64,000 nt of DNA from JBKBKC01 sp046294265 (lineage in GTDB: Bacteria > Pseudomonadota > Alphaproteobacteria > Rhodobacterales > Rhodobacteraceae). The stretch spans positions 443,325 to 507,324 of the forward strand of contig JBKBKC010000001.1 in NCBI GenBank assembly GCA_046294265.1, given 5' to 3'. Position 1 is the stretch's first letter. The number at the start of each line of letters is the position of its first letter. The position numbers and the translations under genes are program-made. Positions 39,701-47,313 of the stretch are shown piece after piece. The notes beneath the pieces were generated by a model. The model had not been told where the DNA came from. It did not search any database and saw nothing but the letters and a program-made list of their open reading frames with translations.

Positions 39701-41323
39701 GGGCAGTTGCCGGGGATGAAGGTCACCGCCCTGATCGCGCGGCTGCGCCATTCGACGCCGGGTGTGACCCTCATCAGCCCGCCGCCGCACCACGACATCT
39801 ATTCCATCGAGGATCTGGCGCAGCTGATCTATGACCTCAAGCAGATCAACCCGCGCGCCAAGGTGACGGTAAAGCTGGTGAGCGCCTCGGGCGTGGGCAC
39901 GATTGCGGCGGGGGTGGCCAAGGCCAAGGCGGATATCATCCTGATTTCCGGCCACAATGGCGGCACGGGGGCCTCGCCCGCCACATCCATCAAATACGCG
40001 GGCCTGCCCTGGGAGATGGGGCTGACCGAGGCGCATCAGGTCCTGTCGATGAACAACCTGCGCGAGCGGGTGACGCTGCGCACCGATGGCGGCCTGCGCA
40101 CGGGGCGCGACGTGGTGATGGCCGCGATGCTGGGGGCCGAGGAATACGGCATCGGCACCGCCGCGCTGATCGCCATGGGCTGCATCATGGTGCGGCAGTG
40201 CCAGTCGAACACCTGCCCGGTGGGCGTCTGCACCCAGAACGAGGCGCTGCGGGCCAAGTTCACCGGCACGGCGGACAAGGTGGTGAACCTGATCACCTTC
40301 TACGCGCAGGAGGTGCGCGAGATCCTTGCACAGATCGGCGCGCGGTCGATGGATGAAATCATCGGGCGGGCCGACCTTCTGACGCAGGTCAGCCGCGGTG
40401 CGGCGCATCTGGATGACCTGGACCTGAACCCGCTGCTGATCACGGTCGATGGCAGCCAGAAGATCACCTACGACCGCTCCAAACCCCGCAACGCCGTGCC
40501 CGACACGCTGGATGCCGAGATCATCCGCGATGGCGCGCGGTTCTTCGAGGAGGGCGAAAAGATGCAGCTGTCCTATGCCGTGCGCAACACCCACCGCACC
40601 ATCGGCACAAGGGCCAGCAGCCATATCGTGCGCAAGTTCGGGATGCGCAACGCGTTGCAGCCCGATCACCTGACGGTGAAGCTGGCGGGGTCCTGCGGGC
40701 AGTCGCTGGGGGCCTTCGCCGTGCGGGGGCTGAAGCTGGAGGTGATGGGGGACGCCAACGATTATGTCGGCAAGGGCCTGTCGGGCGGGCTGATCGTGGT
40801 GCGGCCGCCGATGTCGTCGCCGCTGGAGGCGTCGGAGAACACGATCATCGGGAATACCGTTCTGTATGGCGCGACGGGGGGCTATCTGTTTGCCGCCGGT
40901 CGCGCAGGTGAGCGGTTCGCGGTGCGCAACTCGGGCGCATCGGTGGTGGTCGAGGGCTGCGGGTCGAACGGGTGCGAATATATGACCGGGGGCGTCGCGG
41001 TGATCCTGGGGCGGATCGGGGCCAATTTCGGCGCCGGGATGACCGGGGGGATGGCCTATCTTTATGATCCGCAGGGGGTGGCCGAGGATGTGATGAACAT
41101 GGAATCGCTGGTCACCTGCGCCGTGGGCCATCCGCATTGGGAAGCGCAGCTGCGTGGCCTGGTAGAGCGGCACGCGGCCGAGACGGGCAGCGTGACGGCG
41201 AGGCGCATCCTGGAGCATTGGGCCGAGGAGCGGCGGAATTTCCTGCAGGTCTGCCCGAAGGAGATGGTCAGCCGCCTGCCGTATCCGCTGTCGGACGAGC
41301 GCGAGGCGGTGCCGGCGGAGTAA
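36779..41323 (+). CDS. gltB: Glutamate synthase (NADPH) large subunit
   Basis: Alpha subunit of GOGAT: splits glutamine, channels ammonia and makes glutamate from 2-oxoglutarate. The 1514 residues match the family. After a propeptide, the glutaminase nucleophile is Cys36 in HSSCGVGL. The central domain follows, then the FMN-binding synthase domain with AKSDSGEGGEDPAHF and SGHNGGTGASPATSIKYAG, the 3Fe-4S cysteines in CIMVRQCQSNTCPVG, and the C-terminal beta-helix with GSCGQSLGAFAVRGL. The frame is open upstream, but the ATGA overlap with the GFA gene and the propeptide length fix the start. Confidence 0.98.
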   Translation: MTHETFDDAWVRAEEDKRAWLDGNGLYRVEDEHSSCGVGLVVAISGKPSRKVVDSGIAALKAVWHRGAVDADGKTGDGAGIHVQIPVRFFYDVIRRTGHEPDMGKLVAVGQVFLPRTDFGAQERCRTIVETEVLRMGHYIYGWRHVPVDVSVLGDKANATRPEIEQILIRCDKDIDQEGFERELYIIRRRIEKAALAAQIQGLYLCSLSCRSIIYKGMMLAEQVAVFYPDLMDERFESAFAIYHQRYSTNTFPQWWLAQPFRMLAHNGEINTLKGNVNWMRSHEIRMAHNAFGEAAEDIKPIVPAGTSDSGALDAVFEVLVRSGRSAPMAKTMLVPEAWSKSTIELPKPWQDMYAYCNAVMEPWDGPAALAMTDGRWVCGGLDRNGLRPMRYVITGDGLLIAGSEAGMVPVDETTVREKGALGPGQMIAVDMEKGKLFHDTAIKDKLAAAQPYGEWIDRVVDLNALLRDVPEKALFAGADLRRRQIAAGYTVEELEAVLAPMAEDGKEMVASMGDDTPAAVLSKQYRPLSHFFRQNFSQVTNPPIDSLRESRVMSLKTRFGNLKNVLDENSSQTEILVLESPFIANAEFEVMIEKFGAQVAFIDCTFPVTPSLDDLRQGLERIRAEAEDAVRSGASHLVLTDEHQGPEKVPMPMILATSAVHSWLTRKGLRTFCSVNVRSAECIDPHYFAVLIGCGATTVNAYLAQDSIADRIERGLIEGSLTDAMRRYRDAIDAGLLKIISKMGISVISSYRGGLNFEAVGLSRALVAEFFPGMHSRISGIGLHGIEQKLEEVHARAWLHGDAVLPIGGFYKARRTGEKHAWEAQTMHMLQSACDRASYDVWKQYSAAMRANPPIHLRDLLDIKGLGKPVPIEEVESITSIRKRFVTPGMSLGALSPEAHKTLNVAMNRIGAKSDSGEGGEDPAHFVPEPNGDNPSAKIKQVASGRFGVTAEYLNACEELEIKVAQGAKPGEGGQLPGMKVTALIARLRHSTPGVTLISPPPHHDIYSIEDLAQLIYDLKQINPRAKVTVKLVSASGVGTIAAGVAKAKADIILISGHNGGTGASPATSIKYAGLPWEMGLTEAHQVLSMNNLRERVTLRTDGGLRTGRDVVMAAMLGAEEYGIGTAALIAMGCIMVRQCQSNTCPVGVCTQNEALRAKFTGTADKVVNLITFYAQEVREILAQIGARSMDEIIGRADLLTQVSRGAAHLDDLDLNPLLITVDGSQKITYDRSKPRNAVPDTLDAEIIRDGARFFEEGEKMQLSYAVRNTHRTIGTRASSHIVRKFGMRNALQPDHLTVKLAGSCGQSLGAFAVRGLKLEVMGDANDYVGKGLSGGLIVVRPPMSSPLEASENTIIGNTVLYGATGGYLFAAGRAGERFAVRNSGASVVVEGCGSNGCEYMTGGVAVILGRIGANFGAGMTGGMAYLYDPQGVAEDVMNMESLVTCAVGHPHWEAQLRGLVERHAAETGSVTARRILEHWAEERRNFLQVCPKEMVSRLPYPLSDEREAVPAE

Positions 41324-41358
41324 CGGGCGGGGGGGTGCGCGCCTCCCCCCCTCCCCAT

Positions 41359-41381
41359 CCCTCCCCCACAAGGGGGGAGGG
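41359..41381 (+). terminator. GC hairpin after gltB
   Basis: CCCTCCCCC (41359-41367) pairs with GGGGGAGGG (41373-41381) over a five-base loop. Only a weak CTT follows, so termination strength is uncertain. Confidence 0.4.
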
Positions 41382-41457
41382 AGGCTTATGACGCGAATCG
41401 TGGCTCAAAGCGCTTTGGCCGTGCTATCCTGCGCGAAACCTGGCCGGGAGGAAGCCC

Positions 41458-41997
41458 ATGTCCGATCTTGTCATTGTCGCCTATCCCGATGAGGCCACCG
41501 CCTTCGAGGTGCGGGCCGAACTGATGCGGTTGCAGAAGGAATACCTGATCGAGATGGAGGATATCGTGGTCGTCATCCGGGATGAGGGTGGCGATGTGCA
41601 TCTGCATCAGGCGGTGAACCTGACGGCGCGCGGCGCCATCGGGGGCGGGTTCTGGGGTGCGCTGGTGGGGATGCTGTTCCTCAATCCGATTGTCGGGGCG
41701 GCAGTGGGCGCGGGTGCCGGGGCGCTGGCCGGGCGGGCCACGGATATCGGGATCGACGATGATTTCCTGCGGGACGTGGGGCGCAGCCTGGACCGGGGCG
41801 GCTCGGCCGTCTGCGTGCTGATCCGCAAGATGACGGCGGACAAGGTGCTGGACCGGCTGGCAGCGTTCCGAAAGAAGGGGCGGGTGGTGCAGACCTCGCT
41901 GTCAAAGCAGGGCGAGGCGATCCTGCGCGAGATCCTGGAGGAAGGCGTGTCGCCGCTGAAGGCCGGGGCGGATCAGATGGGGATTGCGACCGACTGA
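41458..41997 (+). CDS. DUF1269 membrane-associated protein
   Basis: A 179-residue protein. The N-terminal ferredoxin-like half (DLVIVAYPDEATAFEVRAELMRLQKEYLIEMEDIVVV) is followed by a glycine-rich hydrophobic hairpin (about 62-95: GGGFWGALVGMLFLNPIVGAAVGAGAGALAG) and a C-terminal half with DDDFLRDVGRSL and GSAVCVLIRK. This is the DUF1269 pattern; function unknown, often stress linked. GGGAGG precedes the ATG. Its last 25 bases overlap the convergent phosphatase gene. Confidence 0.9.
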   Translation: MSDLVIVAYPDEATAFEVRAELMRLQKEYLIEMEDIVVVIRDEGGDVHLHQAVNLTARGAIGGGFWGALVGMLFLNPIVGAAVGAGAGALAGRATDIGIDDDFLRDVGRSLDRGGSAVCVLIRKMTADKVLDRLAAFRKKGRVVQTSLSKQGEAILREILEEGVSPLKAGADQMGIATD

Positions 41998-42764
41998 AGG
42001 CCCGGCCCCCGGCGTCGCGCCATCAGGTCTGCGTGCAGGTCGGGTGGGGCCAGGATCAGGCCCCGCACGCGCGGATCGGGGCGGTTGAAGCACGGTGCGT
42101 CACCTTCGGTGTCTGTGACCACCGCGCCTGCCTGCGCCGCGATCAGGGCGCCTGCGGCGGCATCCCATTCCCATGTCGGGCGGAAGGTCAGCATCGCGTC
42201 ATAGGCCCCTTCGGCAACAAGGCACATCCGCCAAGCCAGCGAGGCGCGGAATGCGCGCCGCAGGGGCGGCACCCCGCCGGGCCAGAGTTCCGGCGCAAAG
42301 GCGGGGGCGGTGGCCAGCGCGGCCCCCTTGCCCACCTGCGCCGTGAGCGGCTTGCCGTTCAGCGTGGCGGGGTTGTCGGCCATGGCGGCATAGGTGAGTT
42401 TCGGAATCGGCAGATGAACCACGGCGGCGATCACACGGCCCCGTTCGGCAATCGCCAGCGCGTGGGAGAAGTGCTCCTCTCCTGCGATGAAGGCACGGGT
42501 GCCGTCGATGGGGTCGATAATGAATACCCGTTCATGCTCAAGGCGCGCGGAGTCGTCGGGCGTCTCCTCCGACAGCCAGCCGTAATCGGGCCGGGCGGCG
42601 CGGAGTTCGGCGATCAGCATGCGATTCACAGCCATATCGGCCTCGGTCACCGGCCCTTCGCCGGGCTTTTCCCAGGTCTTGGGGTTCTTGCGCCAGAAGC
42701 GGCGTGCGATGCGCCCGGCCTCCTCCGCCGCCGCCGTCAGCAGGTCAAGATCACGCGCCGGCAA
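41973..42764 (-). CDS. Inositol monophosphatase/CysQ-family phosphatase
   Basis: A 263-residue member of the lithium-sensitive phosphatase family and a paralogue of the cysQ at 11237. Metal ligands are in LSEETPDD, FIIDPIDGTRAFIAG and WEWDAAAGALI. DPIDGTRAF is nearer to inositol/fructose-type members, so the substrate (3'(2')-PAP or inositol phosphate) is open. It uses a TTG start (42764) inside the end of the PmbA gene, with an AAGG site; no ATG is available nearby. The 3' end overlaps DUF1269 by 25 bases on the other strand. Confidence 0.88.
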   Translation of the reverse strand: MPARDLDLLTAAAEEAGRIARRFWRKNPKTWEKPGEGPVTEADMAVNRMLIAELRAARPDYGWLSEETPDDSARLEHERVFIIDPIDGTRAFIAGEEHFSHALAIAERGRVIAAVVHLPIPKLTYAAMADNPATLNGKPLTAQVGKGAALATAPAFAPELWPGGVPPLRRAFRASLAWRMCLVAEGAYDAMLTFRPTWEWDAAAGALIAAQAGAVVTDTEGDAPCFNRPDPRVRGLILAPPDLHADLMARRRGPGLQSVAIPI

Positions 42765-44094
42765 TCGTGAGGCCTTCGACCAGCAAGGAGGGCACGCGGG
42801 TGGACAGATGCGCGCGGGCGTCGTTGGCGGGGGTCAGGCGCATCAGCATGTCGCGCAGGTTGCCCGCGATGGTGCATTCGTTCACAGGGTATGCGATCTG
42901 CCCGTTCTCCACCCAGAACCCGCTGGCGCCGCGCGAATAATCCCCGGTGGTGGGGTTGATGGACGAACCGATCAGCGAGGTGACCAGAAGGCCCGTGCCC
43001 ATGGCCGCGATCAGGTCGTCGCGGCTGGCGGTGCCGGGGGTCAGGTCGATGTTGGAAGTGGAGGGCGAGGGCGGCGCCGAGGGGCCGCGCGCGGCGTTGG
43101 CGGTGCTGGGCATCCCGAGCTTGCGGGCGGTGGCAAGGTCGAGCACCCAGCCGGTCAGCACACCGCCCTGGACGATCAGGCGGCGGCGGGTGGGCAGCCC
43201 TTCTGCATCGAAGGGGCGGCTGGCGCTGGTGCGGGGGCGGTGCGGATCCTCGATCACCGAGAGGGTGGCGGGCAGGACCTGCTGCCCCAGCCGGTCGCGC
43301 AGCCAGCCCGACCCGCGCGAAACGGTCGCCCCGTTGGCCGCCGACAGGAGGTGCCCGATCAGGGACGAGGCCACCCGTTCGTCGTAAAGCACCGGAAAGG
43401 CGCCGGTGGGGGGTTTGCGTGCGCCCGCCCGCGACAGCGCACGCTCGGCGGCCAGGGTGCCGATCCCTTCGGCCCCCGGCAGGTCGGCCATGTGGATGCG
43501 GCCCTCGCCGGCCCAGTCCCGCTCCATCTGCGTGCCGCTGCCGGTGAAGGCCACGGCAGAGACCGAGATGGAGGACCGCGCATAGCCGCCCGCAAAGCCG
43601 TTTGTCGCCGCCAGATGCACATGGCGCAGCGTATGCCCCGCGCCCGCCTCGACCTGCACGATGCCGGTCTGGGCCATGGCGGCGGCCTCGGCGCGGCGCG
43701 CCACATCCTCCAGCGCTGCGGCGGAAGGCGGATCGGCGGGATCGCAGAGGTCGAGCGGGGTGGCATCCCGGTCCTGCGCCAGCATGCCGGCCTCGGCGAG
43801 CCCGGCATAGGGGTCCACAGGCGCCTCGCGCGCCATGGCGACGGCGCGTTCGGCCATGGTGGCGATGGTGCGGTCCGAGATGTCAGAGGCCGACACGCAG
43901 GCCTGCCGCCCGCCGACCAGCACCCGCAGCCCGATCTCCACCCCCTCGGCACGCTCGGCCTGTTCCAGCCGCCCCGCGCGGATGTCGATGGAGACGGACT
44001 GGCCGTCCACCGCGATGGCATCGGCGGCATCGGCCCCGGCGCGGCGGGCGGCGGTCAGCAGCGCCGCGGTCAGGTCATGCAGCGGTCGGGTCAT
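42751..44094 (-). CDS. TldD/PmbA family metalloprotease-type protein
   Basis: A 447-residue TldE/PmbA-like protein. In Enterobacteria TldD-TldE is a zinc protease that matures peptides such as microcins and degrades CcdA. LTAALLTAARRAGADAADAIAVDGQSVSIDIRAGRLEQ at the N-terminus, VLYDERVASSLIGHLLSAANG in the middle and the late GDYSRGASGFWVENGQI are PmbA hallmarks; the HExxxH of TldD is absent, as expected for the TldE side. CAGGAG precedes the ATG at 44094. The phosphatase gene overlaps by 14 bases. No TldD partner lies in the window. Confidence 0.92.
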   Translation of the reverse strand: MTRPLHDLTAALLTAARRAGADAADAIAVDGQSVSIDIRAGRLEQAERAEGVEIGLRVLVGGRQACVSASDISDRTIATMAERAVAMAREAPVDPYAGLAEAGMLAQDRDATPLDLCDPADPPSAAALEDVARRAEAAAMAQTGIVQVEAGAGHTLRHVHLAATNGFAGGYARSSISVSAVAFTGSGTQMERDWAGEGRIHMADLPGAEGIGTLAAERALSRAGARKPPTGAFPVLYDERVASSLIGHLLSAANGATVSRGSGWLRDRLGQQVLPATLSVIEDPHRPRTSASRPFDAEGLPTRRRLIVQGGVLTGWVLDLATARKLGMPSTANAARGPSAPPSPSTSNIDLTPGTASRDDLIAAMGTGLLVTSLIGSSINPTTGDYSRGASGFWVENGQIAYPVNECTIAGNLRDMLMRLTPANDARAHLSTRVPSLLVEGLTIAGA

Positions 44095-44172
44095 GGTGAG
44101 GCTCCTGCCCTTGTTCGGTGCGCTGCAGGTAATGCGGGGCGGGGGTGGGGGCAAGCGCGGGCTGACATGCAA

Positions 44173-44200
44173 ACGGGCGGCCCCGTCAGGGACCGCCCGT
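44173..44200 (-). terminator. Terminator hairpin after the DUF2125 gene
   Basis: On the minus strand ACGGGCGGTCCC and GGGGCCGCCCGT form a 12-bp stem (one G-U pair) with a TGAC loop, followed only by TTTGC. Confidence 0.5.
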
Positions 44201-44220
44201 GAAGGCCGTGCGACAGCGGG

Positions 44221-45726
44221 TTACTGAAGCCGCATCCCGTTGGCAAAGAACCCCTTGTCCTTGAACTCGATGGTCGAGGTCAGCGTGTCGGGCCCGTTCC
44301 CCGGCCGCGCGAACATGCCCATCATCATCCGCGCGCCCATCATCTGGTCCTGCGGGATCAGGCCCATCGCCCCCAGCTTGTCCAGGAGCGCGTTGCCACC
44401 CACCAGTTGCAGGTTGATGGCCCCGGTGGGGGTGGGCATCCCGCCAAAGGTTTCCAGATCGGTGTTGTCAAAGGTCAGCGCGCCGTTGCCTGTCAGCTCG
44501 GCCCCCGCGATCTTGATTTGCAGGGCGGGGATGTTGATGGACTCAAGCGTGCCCGGAGGCTCGCCCGAACTCATCGCCGTCTCGTCCGTCAGGTCGGCGG
44601 TCAGCGTGGCCTGCCCGCGCGCGTCGATGACCAGCGTTGCCGGATCGCGCGGCAGGTTGGCCATGGGATCGACCATGCCCCAGACCTCATCCGACACCGA
44701 GAGGTCGCGCAACGTGACGCCCAGACGGAAATCCTGTGCCATGTTACCCTTGCTGATGGGCATCAGGAAATCGAACGCGGTTTCCGCATAGCGGATCATC
44801 ACTTCGGGAAAGGGGATCTGCGCACCCGACATGACCAGTTCGACACCCCGTGCACCGCCCTTGTAGGCCAGCTTTGTCTTGTCCATCGTCAGGCCCAGTC
44901 TGCCGCCGTCGGCCTTGCCGCGGACCGCTGTGGGCTTGCCGTCTTCGGTGATGTTCATGTCATAGGCAAGGGCGCCGTAGGTCAGAGCCACATCGGCGGC
45001 AAATCCCGCGGCCAGCGCCTCGGCCATGTTGTCCATGTTCATCATGCCGCCGAAAGTGCCGCCCGAGGTCGCGGCGAGTTGCGCGATGGTGGCGTTGACC
45101 TGCACGTCCGACCCCTGTTCGGCATCGCTGGCCGCGACGGCGATGGTCACGTTGCCGGTGCTGATCGACGAGGACAGGTCGATCACCCCGTCCGGCCGGG
45201 TGCTGACAAGGTAGGTGCCGCTCATCCGGTCCAGGGTCACGCCCACCTTGACCGGGATCGCCTCGCCGTCCTCGATGACGCTGGTGGTGGCGATCCCTGC
45301 GGAATCGGCGCTGAAATCATAGGAGGTGCTGGTGGGCGTGCCCCCCGCGACCAGCCGCAGGTTGGGCTGGGAGATCTCCAGGTTCACGACCACCGGATTG
45401 CCCATGGAATTCACCGTCTCGATCGTCAGCGGATAGCGGGGCGACATCGTGACCTCGACCGTGCCGTTGCCCATGTCGCGAAAGCGCACCTCGTCCAGGG
45501 TGCCGCTTACCGCAACGTCGCCATCGGCCTGCGAGATCGACATGCCGGTGACAACCAGTGTGTCGCCCTGCCGCGTCTCGCCGGAGGTCTCGATGCTCTG
45601 GCCATAGCTGGCGGACAGCGATTGCCAGTTCTCCCAGACCTGTTCGGGATTGACCTGCGCCTGCAGAGCGGTCGAGGACAGCAGGAGCGAGACGACCGAT
45701 GCACCGATGAATGCGCGTTGTTTCAT
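44221..45726 (-). CDS. DUF2125 exported protein
   Basis: A 501-residue protein with a signal peptide (MKQRAFIGASVVSLLLSSTALQAQ) and a long beta-rich mature part (repeats of xGxVxVTxS type, for example VTGMSISQADGDVAVSGTLDEVRF and LQIKIAGAELTGNGALTF). This matches DUF2125, a family typical of alphaproteobacteria with an AsmA-like look, probably periplasmic and outer-membrane related. The ATG at 45726 is chosen for the signal peptide; AAGG lies upstream. It ends at a terminator and stands alone; function unknown. Confidence 0.85.
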   Translation of the reverse strand: MKQRAFIGASVVSLLLSSTALQAQVNPEQVWENWQSLSASYGQSIETSGETRQGDTLVVTGMSISQADGDVAVSGTLDEVRFRDMGNGTVEVTMSPRYPLTIETVNSMGNPVVVNLEISQPNLRLVAGGTPTSTSYDFSADSAGIATTSVIEDGEAIPVKVGVTLDRMSGTYLVSTRPDGVIDLSSSISTGNVTIAVAASDAEQGSDVQVNATIAQLAATSGGTFGGMMNMDNMAEALAAGFAADVALTYGALAYDMNITEDGKPTAVRGKADGGRLGLTMDKTKLAYKGGARGVELVMSGAQIPFPEVMIRYAETAFDFLMPISKGNMAQDFRLGVTLRDLSVSDEVWGMVDPMANLPRDPATLVIDARGQATLTADLTDETAMSSGEPPGTLESINIPALQIKIAGAELTGNGALTFDNTDLETFGGMPTPTGAINLQLVGGNALLDKLGAMGLIPQDQMMGARMMMGMFARPGNGPDTLTSTIEFKDKGFFANGMRLQ

Positions 45727-45863
45727 GATCAAACCTTTCTCATGGTCGAAATTCGGGCGCAGCATCGGTCCATGGCGCGGGACGGTCAAGTGAATCCTTG
45801 GTGTCGCCCGGTTTGCGGTCGGCGCAGGGAATGTTATGGCGGAAGCGGCAAAAGGGGCGCGGG

Positions 45864-46607
45864 ATGCAGGACAGGACAGTGGTGATCACCGGGGCGAGCC
45901 GGGGGATCGGGGCGGCGGCGGCGCGAGCCTTTTCCGGCGCGGGCGCGCGCGTGGCGCTTTTGGCGCGCAGCGAGGCGCAGGTGGCGGCCCTTGCGGCCGA
46001 GATCGGTCCCGCCGCGATGGCGGTGACCTGCGATGTGGCGGATGCGGTGCAGATGGACTGGGCGCTGCGCCGTGTGACCGAACGGTTCGGACCCCTTGAC
46101 GTGATGATCAACAACGCGGGCGTGATCGCACCCATCGCCCGCCTGTCCGATGCGGATCCCGCCGCATGGGGCGCGGCGGTTGATGTGAACCTCAAGGGTG
46201 TCCTTCACGGCATGCGCGCGGCCCTGCCACATCTGCGCCGCCCCGGCGGCACGGTCATCACCGTCTCCTCGGGTGCCGCCCACACCCCGCTGGAAGGGTG
46301 GAGCGCCTATTGCGCGTCCAAGGCGGGGGCGGCGATGCTGACCGCCTGCCTGCATCTGGAAGAGGGTCCGTCGGGCCTTCGCGTGATGGGCCTGTCGCCA
46401 GGCACGGTGGCCACCGACATGCAGGTGGCGATCAAGGCCAGCGGGGTGAACCCGGTCAGCCAGCTTGACCCTGCGGCGCATATCCCGGCGGAGTGGGCGG
46501 CGCGCGCGCTGGTGTGGATGTGCGGCCCCGATGCCGATGCCTTCCTCGGCCAGGAGATCGCGCTGCGCGACCCGGCCATCCGCCGCCGCGTGGGGCTGAT
46601 CGCGTGA
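45864..46607 (+). CDS. Short-chain dehydrogenase/reductase
   Basis: A 247-residue classical SDR. The cofactor site TGASRGIGAAAARAF, the NNAG motif (VMINNAGVIAP), the catalytic Ser in TVSSGAAH and the YCASK Tyr-Lys pair are intact. An Arg after the second strand (LARSE) suggests NADP(H). AAAGGGG precedes the ATG at 45864. The downstream hydratase gene starts within its stop codon (GTGA), so both enzymes probably act in one pathway of acyl or hydroxyacyl conversion; the substrate is unknown. Confidence 0.93.
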   Translation: MQDRTVVITGASRGIGAAAARAFSGAGARVALLARSEAQVAALAAEIGPAAMAVTCDVADAVQMDWALRRVTERFGPLDVMINNAGVIAPIARLSDADPAAWGAAVDVNLKGVLHGMRAALPHLRRPGGTVITVSSGAAHTPLEGWSAYCASKAGAAMLTACLHLEEGPSGLRVMGLSPGTVATDMQVAIKASGVNPVSQLDPAAHIPAEWAARALVWMCGPDADAFLGQEIALRDPAIRRRVGLIA

Positions 46608-47224
46608 TCCGCGTCGAGGACCGCGCGGGCGGCACCCTGCGGCTGATCACGCTGGACCGTCCGGCCAAGGCCAATGCGCTGACCGCCGAAATGCTGGGGG
46701 CGCTCTGCGCGGCGGTGGAGGGCGCGGCCCCGGCGCGGGCGCTGGTGCTGACCGGGGCAGGCAGAGTCTTCTCGGCCGGGGCCGACCTGGACGCCGCGCG
46801 GACGGGGCTGGCGCTCAGTCCGCTGTGGGAACGGCTCTCAGGCTCCATCGCCGCCTTTCCGGGCCTGACGGTGGCGGCGTTGAACGGCACGGTGGCGGGC
46901 GGGGCCTTGGGCATGGTGCTGGCCTGCGACCTGCGCATCGCTGTGCCCGGCGCGCGCGCCTTCTACCCGGTGATGCGGCTGGGATTGCTGCCGCAACCCT
47001 CCGACCCCGGCCGCCTGGCCGCCCTTGTCGGCCCCGCCCGCGCGCGGCTGATCCTGATGGCGGGCGCGCGGGCCAGCGCGGACGAGGCCCTGGCCTGGGG
47101 GCTGTTCGACCGTATCGTGCCGCCCGAGACCCTGCTGGACGAGGCTGCGGCCCTGACCGCCGACGCCCGCGCCGCCGACCCCGCCCATGCCGCGGCCATT
47201 GCCGCGATGCTGCCGCGCCGCTGA
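46604..47224 (+). CDS. Enoyl-CoA hydratase/isomerase family protein
   Basis: A 206-residue crotonase-fold protein, somewhat shorter than the usual 255-260. The CoA-binding loop LDRPAKANALTAEML, the oxyanion-hole region GAGRVFSAGADLDAAR and the second one GTVAGGALGMVLACDLRIA are present; the usual catalytic Glu of the GAGxE type is replaced by hydrophobic or small residues in VMRLGLLPQPSDPGRLAALVG, so the reaction is uncertain. It starts with GTG at 46604, overlapping the SDR stop by GTGA. Confidence 0.88.
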   Translation: MIRVEDRAGGTLRLITLDRPAKANALTAEMLGALCAAVEGAAPARALVLTGAGRVFSAGADLDAARTGLALSPLWERLSGSIAAFPGLTVAALNGTVAGGALGMVLACDLRIAVPGARAFYPVMRLGLLPQPSDPGRLAALVGPARARLILMAGARASADEALAWGLFDRIVPPETLLDEAAALTADARAADPAHAAAIAAMLPRR

Positions 47225-47237
47225 AGCCTTCACCTTC

Positions 47238-47270
47238 ATCTTCTTCTGTCCCCAAATATCCCACGGGGGG
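47238..47270 (+). repeat. Intergenic repeat element, copy 2
   Basis: Shares ATCTTCTTCTGTC (47238-47250), a three-base gap, AAATATCCC (47254-47262) and a G run with copy 1 at 2455. It lies 14 bases after the hydratase stop codon. Confidence 0.6.
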
Positions 47271-47271
47271 T

Positions 47272-47294
47272 CCGGGGGGTGTGAAACCCCCCGG
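47272..47294. terminator. Hairpin between convergent genes
   Basis: CCGGGGGGT (47272-47280) pairs with ACCCCCCGG (47286-47294) over a five-base loop. Without T runs, but placed between the convergent hydratase and hydantoinase genes. Confidence 0.45.
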
Positions 47295-47313
47295 GGCCGG
47301 GGCCAATCCTGCG

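Noticed and set aside
36716..41371. A 1551-codon open frame antisense to gltB
   Set aside because: It mirrors the third-codon GC bias of gltB, has no ribosome-binding site, and its translation is a low-complexity His/Arg/Gln mix. gltB on the plus strand is certain.
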